A stretch of 64,000 nucleotides of DNA from NCBI GenBank assembly GCA_032718475.1, contig JAUCBJ010001616.1, positions 1 through 64,000 of the forward strand, read 5' to 3'. The notes beneath the pieces are model-generated. The model was not told the origin of the DNA, did not search any database, and worked only from the letters and a program-made list of their open reading frames with translations. The stretch's first letter is position 1; each line of letters begins with the position of its first letter. The DNA comes from Nemertoderma westbladi (taxonomy: Eukaryota > Xenacoelomorpha > Nemertodermatida > Nemertodermatidae). Position numbers and translations under genes: made by a program. This document shows positions 55,501-64,000 of the stretch, piece by piece.

Positions 55501-58500
55501 ACTATTAGAAGTAAGTGTTAGCAGAAACTATTAGAAGTAGTGTTAGTAGAAACTATTAGAAGTAAGAGTTAGTAGAAACTATTCGAAGTAAGTGTTAGTA
55601 GAAACTATTTGAAGTAAGTGTTAGTAGAAACTATTAGAAGTAAGAGTTAGTAGAAACTATTACAAGTAAGTTTTAGTAGAAACTATTAGAAGTAAGTGTT
55701 AGCAGAAACTATTAGAAGTACGTGTTAGCAGAAACTATTAGAAGTAAGTGTTAGTAGAAACTATTAGAAGTAAGAGTTAGTAGAAACTATTAGAAGTAAG
55801 TTTTAGTAGAAACTATTAGAAGTAAGTGTTAGCAGAAACTATTAGAAGTAAGTGTTAGCAGAAACTATTAGAAGTAAGTGTTAGTAGAAACTATTAGAAG
55901 TAGTGTTAGTCGAAACTATTAGAAGTACGTGTTAGTAGAAACTCTTAGAAGTATATGTTAGTAGAAACTATTAGAAGTAAGTGTTAGTAGAAACTATTAG
56001 AAGTAAGTGTTAGTAGAAACTATTAGAAGCAGTGTTAGTAGAAACTATTAGAAGTATATGTTAGTAGAAACTATTAGAAGTAGTGTTAGTAGAAACTATT
56101 AGAAGTACGTGTTAGTAGAAACTCTTAGAAGTAAGTGTTAGTAGAAACTTTACTAGAAGAGTAGTAGAGAGATGTCTGAAGAAAACAATACGTTTTTTAG
56201 TAAGTGTAGTAGAAGAGAGAATGAAAAGTGTGAATACCGCAAATTAAAAAACAATTTGAGTTAATATTCCAAATATATTTATAACAAACTTGAATAAACA
56301 TTAATTACCATTTAATTAAACTGCTACCATTAATTATCTTGCCAGTATCAGTACATCAAGTGTACTACACCAAAGCCAGAGATACTTAACTCAATTTACT
56401 GATTATCTACGGGAGCGTTCTGTAGTTAATTAGTAATTGATGTATCCGGTTTATGGACGCTGAATAATATTATTGAGCTAGACCATGGAATACTAAATAT
56501 AGACGGAACCGCATTAGTGTTATTTTTTCGGCCCCGAAATTTTTTTCAATAAAATGGTAGTATATGCCATAGAAACCTCAGAAAAAAATTTTTGAAAAAA
56601 TTTGACCGGAGCGTTTCCATGGAAACCGGGCAAACATAAAATTTCTAGGTTTTGTCATGAATTAATTATTTTTTGCAACTACTACCCTATTTATTTTTAT
56701 CCTATTTATTTTTATTTCTAGCACAGGTAACTATAGCATAGCAACGAGGTAAAATATATATTTTTTATTTGTATTTTCATTTTTCATTTTTTATTTGTAT
56801 TTTTATTTGTATTAGTATTAGTATTTGTATTTATCTATATTTAGTATTCCATGGCTGGACCCATTTGAACCCACGGTAGAAAGATATCCTATATACATAT
56901 ATATATCTTGTATCCATTATTGCACGTTTGTATTAGTCAATTAATATTACCAGTATGCTGTTTTATGTACTAATAATACCGCTGTAAACTAATAACTGTT
57001 AATATATCGGACTGGTAACTTAACTTTATTTTGCGAATTTAATTTGAAATATTTTTTCAAAATTTAACCATCTTATAATTGGGGATCTTGAAAATGTATG
57101 ACAAGGACCAATTAATAAGAATTCAAGTATATGGTACAAAACAGTAATTTTTGATATAATTAATTAATTATATTATATTGTTATACTTTATTTTAATCAA
57201 TTTTTATTTCAACTAATTTTATATTAATTCATTTTATTTTAAATAATTTTATTTCATATAGTTTTATTTTAATTCATTTTATATTAAGTTATTTGTTATT
57301 ATTTTAATTAATTTTATTTCATATAATTTTATTTAAATTAATTTAATAATAACTTATTTTTTATTATTTTAATTAATTATATACATTTAAATTAATTTCC
57401 CAGACACGGCAATTGAAATTAGAAGGATTGTTATTGATGTTGAAGGCTATCGAGAACTTCATAAAAATCTACACGACAGCTGGCAAGAAAGTTTTTGGTA
57501 TATATTTGAAGTAATAACAACAATTGGTTAGACACTGTTATATATTTGAAGTAATAACAACAATTGGTTAGACACTGTTATATATTTATAACTTTTAATT
57601 ATTAATTCTAAATTGATATTACCATATTATTCTCATCGCAGTAACTTTTGATTTTCCCCATAATAATGGCGAGATGAAGAGTCCTACTTATTATAATTTT
57701 CGTTCAGTATATGGCTGTTTACCGGACTATTCTGTACTCATGTATTGTATTCCTGATGGGTGTACCTGTACGGTACGTGCACACCAAATATAATATATAT
57801 CACAATACAGATATGATACTTCACTTGTTGCTCTTCTTTAAAACACATACAAATAATAATTTTTATAACTACGCCACTACGGCATTACAATTTAATTACA
57901 GTTCATTTCAATACGTTTACACTTATTGTTTTATAATTATAATTATTTTGCAGGCTATGGTGAAGTTACCCCCGCTACGGCTACTGGGAGACACCTAACT
58001 ATTTTATTTGGACTCATTGGAATTCCTCTAACTATTTGCGTTTTAAACTCTTTTGGATTCATCCATATATTTATAGGACATTTTATAAATCGGACTATAC
58101 GTTTTATAAGCCCGAAGAATTTATCGAAAAGGAAAACGCATATTCTTCTAATCGCAGCTCATATCATTTGGTACAATTTAATACTTTTGCTTATTCCCGG
58201 ACTTATATTTTGGTATGTAGAGAATCGCTTTGGATGGACTCTATCAATATCATTGTATACAACATTTATATCTTACAGCACTGTCGGGCTTGGCGACTAT
58301 ATACCAGGTGAGGGTACCCATGATATTCCTGGTTGGTACAGTAATGCACTCTCTTGGATGCTAATGTTGATGCTGTTAGCAGGTCTATCTAGTTTTTCAC
58401 ATTTAGCCAATACAATAGCTTGTGGTAGTTGGAGATACCACTTCCTGGGGGAAACACTAGAGACTGGGGAAAATGAAGATTTAAAGGCCAATGAAATAAT

Positions 58501-58624
58501 TGAGGAAATTATTGGAGGAGGAATGGGTATCTTCCACAGCAGTTCATTGCGAATCCGTCGAAAACGTTTCGAAAACCCTGTAAATAATTCGATCGAATAT
58601 GATAATGCACTCGCCCATAATTAG
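52508..58624 (+). CDS. Two-pore-domain (K2P) potassium channel, three coding exons
   Basis: Exons 52508-52937 (donor AGAA|GTAAGT), 57404-57526 (acceptor TTTCCCAG, donor ATTG|GTTAGA) and 57954-58624 (acceptor ATTTTGCAG). Phases fit exactly and give 407 residues. TM1 about 77-103, a long extracellular cap loop, first pore helix and filter TIGYGE (183-188), TM2 ending near 225, TM3 about 247-270, second filter TVGLGD (294-299) followed by YIPGEG, then TM4 about 314-335 and a cytoplasmic tail. K2P subunits dimerise to make background K+ leak channels in the plasma membrane. The second filter block with PGEG resembles TWIK types; the first resembles TREK/TASK, so the subfamily is open. Intron 1 (4.47 kb) is mostly the array seeded at the exon-1 donor. 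The exon-2 donor is duplicated. Upstream 5' exons cannot be excluded. Confidence 0.87.
52931..56145 (+). repeat. 26-bp tandem array built from the K2P exon-1 splice donor, over 100 units
   Basis: The unit ATTAGAAGTAAGTGTTAGTA plus GAAACT starts with the last 7 bases of exon 1 (ATTAGAA) and the donor GTAAGT, so the first unit is the real exon-intron junction. Units are 23-27 bp. The donor-like heptamer mutates to GTAGTG, GTATATG, GCAGTG, GTAAGAG, GTACGTG and others, but most units keep GT after AGAA. Higher-order blocks recur (GTAGTG, GTATATG, GTAAGTG; and the GTTATTGGAAACGATT variant at about 53390, 53625, 53855, 54210 and 54545). Reading from exon 1 past the first donor gives SKC and a TAG stop. 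Confidence 0.97.
56146..57403. other. Remainder of K2P intron 1
   Basis: AT-rich intron sequence with TTTTATTT-type low complexity (56690-56850, 57180-57400). No internal gene seen. It ends in the acceptor AATTTCCCAG at 57403. Confidence 0.6.
57501..57580 (+). repeat. 40-bp perfect tandem duplication spanning the K2P exon-2 end and its splice donor
   Basis: 57501-57540 and 57541-57580 are identical. Each copy has the last 26 bases of exon 2 (ending ACAACAATTG) and 14 intron bases (GTTAGACACTGTTA). Using the second donor would place a TAG directly after the Ile-Gly codons of the first filter, so only the first donor gives a channel. Confidence 0.95.
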
Positions 58625-58647
58625 CAAACCAGTCGATGGTATATATT

Positions 58648-58653
58648 AATAAA
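58648..58653 (+). terminator. Candidate poly(A) signal of the K2P gene
   Basis: AATAAA 24 bp after the stop codon; the nearest canonical hexamer. Confidence 0.5.
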
Positions 58654-59249
58654 TGCGACTTCTGACCTTTGGCTACAGTGCTACAGCATTGATATTTAAT
58701 TCCTTGGATTTATATATGGGTTGATTACAGTTGATACCCCGGCCATGAATGAATGGGGTCGACAACATTGTTGTTGTTGATATGAAATTTATGATACATC
58801 AGCTCAGCATGGGTGTGTCGGGATATAAGAATAATACTGTGCTTCGAAAAATCAGATAAATCTATAACTTATTCGTTGTCACTGATCGGTTTAAAAATAA
58901 TTTCTTTATTTGGCAATATGCATGCATACGGCGTGACAAAGACATAACCTTCTTTAGTTAATATGATGTGGAATACTATTGATATATGATTGAAAATAGG
59001 TCCATTACAGAGTAAATATCAAACCTCTGTCTTTTATGAATGGGATGAAATAAGAATGAATTTACGACAACTACATCGTGATGAATAGTTGATACAATAA
59101 CAATAATATAAATCTATTTTTATTAGATTAAAAAGTAATGTAAGAGAAGTAAGAGAATAGTTGTAATTTTAAGTAAAACTGTAGTATAATCTAAGTATAT
59201 AATATGCAGAAAAAGTTGCATCTAGGTCCCTTAACAGACAGAACTCTGA
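58654..59249. other. 3' flank of the K2P gene
   Basis: No gene or repeat recognised. Confidence 0.5.
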
Positions 59250-61217
59250 TAATCTGAAGGAGCTTATCAATAAATAAACAGTGAATCTCCAATTGAACGC
59301 CTCAATGGATGGAAGGTCCACTTTGAAAAGCTTCTAAACAATGGCATTATTGTATTGCCTAATAACTTTGAGGTAGGCCTACATCATGTATCTGAGTCTA
59401 TGTTCACAGGTATCCCCATTAGTGTCATCTCCCCCTTGGAAAATCAAGACTGCAGCAATGAGCATCAAGACCAATCGTACCAGTGGAGTAGATGCCATGC
59501 CCCCTGAGGTCTTTAAAATTCCTGAGTGTTTGGAGCTCATTCATCCCATTATTTTATTAGACAAAGATAGTCCCTCAAGAAATGAAAACAAATAAGTTGG
59601 TCCCTGCCCCAAAGAAGGTCAAACTAACAACCTACTGTATGGATCTTTTCGTGGAATCTTGCTGATCTCGATTGCTGCAAAGCTATTCTATTCTATTAAA
59701 TTCTATTAAGAATTCTATTAAATCGCATAAGGGCTCCTGTTGAGAGACTGTTATGTGGGAACCAAAATGGGTTGCGTAAAGGAACCTATTTTGGCGCTCA
59801 GAAGGATATTTGAAGAGTTATCAACAAAGAAAGATAGACGTCTAGATATTATATTTGTTAATCACTTAAGGCCTTTGACTCAGTCTCCTGACCACGTATG
59901 TTCAGCATACTTGCAGCATATGGGATTCCTGAGGAAATTATTGCAGCTATCAACATTTAAAATACCTGAGTGTTTAAAGCTCATCTATCCCATAATAGTA
60001 GACATGCACCGAACAACAAGAGTCCCAAAAGAAATGAAGACAAATAAGTTGGTGCCAGTTCCCAAGAAGGGCAACCTAACACTCTATGGTTCTTTTCGGG
60101 GAATTTCTTTGATCTCGATTGCTGCAAAGCTATAAAATAGAATTCTATTAAATCGCATCAGGGATCCCATTGAGAGACTGATCCGTGGAAATCAGAATGG
60201 GTTCCGTAAAGGTCGTGGGACCATGGAGCCGCTTTTGGCTCCATGGCACACTTGCACCATTCTTGTTCATAATTGTGGTTGACTATGTTCTACGCATGTC
60301 CTTAGATCATCATAATGATGATGGGGTGATGATAACACCACCTACTGGCTCCAGAAGTTGAGGAAATCCTGCCAAGTACCTAACTGATCTAGACTTTGCT
60401 GATGACTCTCAGAGATGATTCTGAGAGTACTCTCAGAATCACTAGAGGGAGCCCAACGGCTCCTCAGCACAGGCTGCTTCTAGTGTTCGTTTTTTTATTA
60501 ACTCCAGAAAGACAACAATTTTGACAGTTAACTTTGAAAGTCCTCAGCAAGTCTCTGACCGGATGAGCATAAGCTCAAAGGATGGTATGCTTGAGCATGT
60601 GGACGACTTATATTACCTGGGATCATGGATCCAGAAGTCAGGTGAGGACCTTCGAAAACGTATGGGAAAGGCATGGGCAGCCTTGAATAGGCTTTCCAGG
60701 ATTTGGAAGTCACCTAGAATTAATAGGAAACTTAACGTCCGATTATTTAGAGCAGCAGTAGTTCCAGTACTCCTCTATGGGAGTCCATGCTGGGCTCTAA
60801 CTGCTGAGGACACCAAATCTCTGGATGGCACATTCACAAGAATGCTACGCCGGGTTCATTGTGTCAAGTACAATGCACACATCTCCAACCAGACACTATA
60901 TAACATTGAAGGTGTCTCATTGGTTCCCCCAAGCTAGACACTAGAACAAAATTGCCTCCGCTTTGCAGGACATTGCTTTCGCTGTGAGGACCAGCCAGTG
61001 CATAATTTTGTACTTTGGCAGCCTCATGGAGTGAATAAGCATGGTGGACAGCCCATGACTTTCTTGAGACGCATCTTAAAGGAAACTGGCCTTGAAGATG
61101 CGGATGATCTAGCAAATGTCATGGGCGATAGGGAGTTGTGGTGGCGCAATTTTGTCGACAAGACGGCACAGCAGTCTTAAAAATGCAGCTGCAATGCAGC
61201 ATGCTGATCCTAGTAGT
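59250..61217 (+). mobile_element. RTE-like LINE copies, degenerate and partly duplicated
   Basis: 59250-59710 and 59945-60240 both encode the segment before and at the start of RT (FKIPECL, KMKTNKLVPVPKKGNL-like, SFRGISLISIAAKL), so two overlapping copies or an internal duplication are present. 60250-61205 continues with LFIIVVDYVLRMSLDHHNDD, DFADD-like, then an open frame 60521-60937 (VDDLYYLGSWIQKSGED, VLLYGSPCWALTAED) and the C-terminus (VLWQPHGVNKHGG, DRELWWRN) after a stop at about 60937. The tail TAGTAGTA is at about 61211-61218. Confidence 0.85.
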
Positions 61218-61860
61218 ATCCGATCACTGTATGATGGTTCCACCAAATTTGTGTCTACTGCTGATGGTGACACAGATCCATTCGAAGTCTTATGGTAAGT
61301 CTTTCAGGGTGACTCTTGCTTGCACCATTCTTACTTATAATTGTAGTTGAATATGTTTGAATATGTTCTACACATGTCCTTAGATCATCTTATAATGATG
61401 GGGTGATGGTAACACCCTCTACTCGCACAACAAGTAGATGAAATTCAGCAGAGTACCTTACTGATCTAGACGTTCTTGAAGACCTAGGGGTGCTGTCAGA
61501 ATCACTAGAGGGAGCCCAAATGCTCCTCTGTTACTTGGAGCAGTTGTTTCTAGTGTTGGTCTTTTTGTCAACTCCAAGAAGACCAAAATATTGACAATAA
61601 ACTTTGACAACCCTCAAGAAATGTCTGATCGTAAGGGCATAAAGCTCAAGGGACAGCTTGCTTGAGCATGTGCATGACTTCTGCTTCTTGGGATCATGGA
61701 TCCGGAATTCAGGTGAAGATCTTTGGATATGTAAGGGGAAGGCATGGTCAGCATTTAATTGTCGGTCCAGGATTTGGAAGTCCGTCCTATTTGAAACAAT
61801 CCTGGATCTGCTTAGGGTGATTTGCGATGCTAAGCTCGGCTCTCCTAAGTCGGAACTGAC
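61218..61860 (+). mobile_element. Another RTE-like LINE fragment directly abutting the previous tail
   Basis: Begins at the IRSLYDGSTKFVSTADGDTD block right after the (TAG)n tail of the previous copy, then decayed palm and connection segments (LGSWIRNSGED, KGKAWSAFN). Head-to-tail placement without spacer suggests insertion into the tail or a tandem event. Confidence 0.8.
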
Positions 61861-63867
61861 CACTGCCTGCCTCTTGTCTTTGTCAATTGTAGTTAGTGGC
61901 TAGCGTGGGAAGGACATTTTAAAAGCTAAAGATTTCGAATTCGTATCTCAGATTGTCCATGGCAAACAGCGACTTATTCATTTTCCAATGGAGTTGCAGG
62001 AGGTAAAGTCTCTGAATTATGACAAGTTGGTAGATAAATTTGACTACAAATTTTGTATGAAGAGTTGCGTTAGTACTATAAGGGGTGCGCAACCACAATT
62101 TTCCAGGGGGGTGTACATACTGCGATGCCACTGACCGAGACCCACTTGTTCATTTTCCTAGGAGGCCATGTATCGTTTTTTTTAGTCACTTAGGCAGATT
62201 AGATAATAGTCCTCTATTATCGCTTACTACTTACTATACCTCTGGTATGTATGTACCATGGCGCGAAAAATAAATTTTTATCTTATGAAAACCCCAAATG
62301 ATGTTATACTTGTCATTAAGTCTACTTCAAAAAATGATGAATAATAGAGTTTGGACTTAAGAGGGAATTCTCTCGCTCCTATCACTGTAGTTATCTTAAT
62401 AAACAGATTGGTTAGGGCAGGTTGATCTCAGGTGACTAATGAAATTAATAACAGCAGTTATTACAAGCTTTCCCCCAATAGGATTTAATTCAAGCCTATT
62501 TTACCACTCTACAAAAATAGGCACCCCAGCGAATTAGATGTAGTGAAAACTACATTACAGTAGTGACTAGGATTCTGTCTACCTTCTAACTTCATTACCT
62601 CACTGACAGTCGAAATACCGTAGTATATCATACAACTCAAAACCACATCGCTGTCACCGTGGGTATCTGTAATCGGAGATATTTCGACATCATTTTCTAT
62701 CCTCAAGATTCTAGACTGATTCTAATAAATAAAATCTATTATAATGAATAATTCACTTGCAAAAAACGCAGAGTAAATTATTCATTACCCCATCAAATAC
62801 CGCCAATCATTAAAGTCAATATAACTAGGTTTTAACAACATATGGCGATAAAAATATGTCAGCCTTGTTAATATATAACTTAAATTAGTTAACATTCTGT
62901 CATCACAATTATAAAGCAGTAATTATCATAATATAGAATTAATGAACAATTTTATAAAATAATTTTACACCCGAAATAAATAACAACCATATCATCATAT
63001 ATTAGTTAATATATTTTGTTGACTCCGTTCACCGTTGTAATGACTTACTGAGTAAACTGTTGGTTGTGCAGTACATAGCAATAGTGGGGCCTTCGTGCAG
63101 CAAAAGCTGCAAGCCATCTTAGAGAACAATTATAGTTATACTATGGCTAGTTATATCTTTATTATAGGAAGGGATCTAGGGGTCTTATAGTTATATCTTG
63201 GCTTCCGACATACACACACATAGATGCACCCACCCTCCCTCACCCCACACCGCGACACACACAACAAACTTTCAGTAATATAGTAGTAGTAAAAGTAGTA
63301 AAATTATAACAGTTTGCTGATGGCTCGCAGTTTTGACTCGCCCCACAAGCGTGTGTCCCCCTTATGTCATACGTCATGATTAGAGGCAATACTGAGTTAG
63401 TATAGATACTGTTTATTGGTATTAAACCAGCCCTCTAATTAAAACCATATAACTTGGTATTGTACAATAGATCATGATAAATATCATCACGCTTTATGAG
63501 GTAATAACTATATTTTCATATGAAAGAATGTATCTTTAAATTCTCAGTGATCTTCGGTATAATTATTATTTTTTTAAATTGTAAAGCTATCCATAACCAC
63601 ACAATAATGATTTTCTCTAAATACATCTCTCGATACTAAACAGTTTTCACTTTGAATAATATCATTTGTAGAAGTTAAACATGACTATTATTATGATAAA
63701 CCATATTCTAATCAACCACATCCCTATTCGATCACTCTATCCACCATTCTCACTCATAGATCCACTTAATAGCTCCCGAACTGGTTCATCAACTGGACCT
63801 TATTGTTCAAACTTTCAATCTGAAATATATTACATGTAGCTAAGAGAAAAATTGTTGCCAACATAGG
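61861..63867. other. Intergenic stretch, no recognised gene
   Basis: AT-rich. Short ORFs lack family features. A CA/CACAC-rich patch is at 63200-63262 and a TAGTAG run at 63275-63300. Confidence 0.5.
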
Positions 63868-64000
63868 ACTCACAGGAAAAGCCACCACCAGTTTAGACTA
63901 AATGTCAACTAAATACCAACATACTATACCAACAAACTATCGTGGGATCAGTCTCTTTGTGGTGACTGCAAAATATACAATAAAATGATTCTATATAGGA
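63868..64000 (+). mobile_element. RTE-like LINE fragment running off the window
   Basis: Matches 12292-12431 (GGAAAAGCCACCACCA, then CCAACAAACTATCGTGGGAT, then the AAAATATACAATAAAATGAT block), the start of the RT region of the second RTE-like copy, with an internal deletion. Confidence 0.85.

Noticed and set aside
57711..57998. 95-codon ORF and the extra N-terminal residues of the 57926 frame
   Set aside because: They lie in K2P intron 2; the acceptor at 57953 and phase match with exon 2 define the true coding start of exon 3.

Overview
This is nuclear DNA from an animal, almost certainly an invertebrate. It is AT-rich, has GT-AG introns and carries animal gene families: cysteine dioxygenase, an ADAM10-type metalloprotease, a two-pore potassium channel and a probable ciliary LLC1-type protein. 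It also holds L2/CR1-like and RTE-like LINEs, a Copia LTR element, a P-element-like transposase remnant, a tRNA-derived SINE and several MITEs. Nothing seen fixes the species. Genes are sparse; most of the window is transposon debris and large minisatellites.

Layout. 1-3560: nearly full-length L2/CR1-like LINE. 3608-4111 (-): P-element-like transposase remnant. 4306-5143: 16-bp array. 5502-7189 (-): an exon of cysteine dioxygenase whose last 36 bases and splice donor are repeated about 32 times into the intron. 9766-12860: two RTE-like LINE copies. 13606-16056: 33/36-bp array. 16368-17310: fold-back element. 17399-20917 (-): intronless ADAM10-like gene with a coding 11-residue repeat. 22281-23569: RTE fragment between two 130-bp direct repeats. 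26178-27737 (-): unknown 519-residue ORF. 29100-30105: 34-bp array. 30106-32240: region rich in TTCTAGAA. 32961-33564: TTAA MITE with a second TTAA MITE inside it. 36252-36458: small secreted Cys-rich peptide. 37072-37330: SINE sharing its tail with the LINE. 39232-40544: two-exon LLC1/C20orf85-like gene whose stop-codon region seeds a 38-bp array (54 copies). 44452-45445: degenerate 27/28-bp array. 48354-51868 (-): decayed Copia. 52508-58624: three-exon K2P channel whose exon-1 splice donor seeds a 26-bp array of over 100 units, and whose exon-2 donor is duplicated once. 59250-61860 and 63868-64000: RTE debris.

The main observation is a pattern across loci. Several tandem arrays do not sit at random in introns: they start on a gene boundary and their unit contains it. 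Cysteine dioxygenase shows exon end plus 5' splice site (43 bp). K2P exon 1 shows 5' splice site (26 bp). K2P exon 2 shows exon end plus donor (40 bp, two copies, perhaps an early stage). The LLC1-like gene shows last codons plus stop (38 bp). At the three splice sites only the exon-proximal donor keeps the frame; any later donor brings in a stop at once. Whether this is a mutational process specific to exon borders, or a regulatory decoy-donor system, can be tested with RNA-seq and sister genomes.
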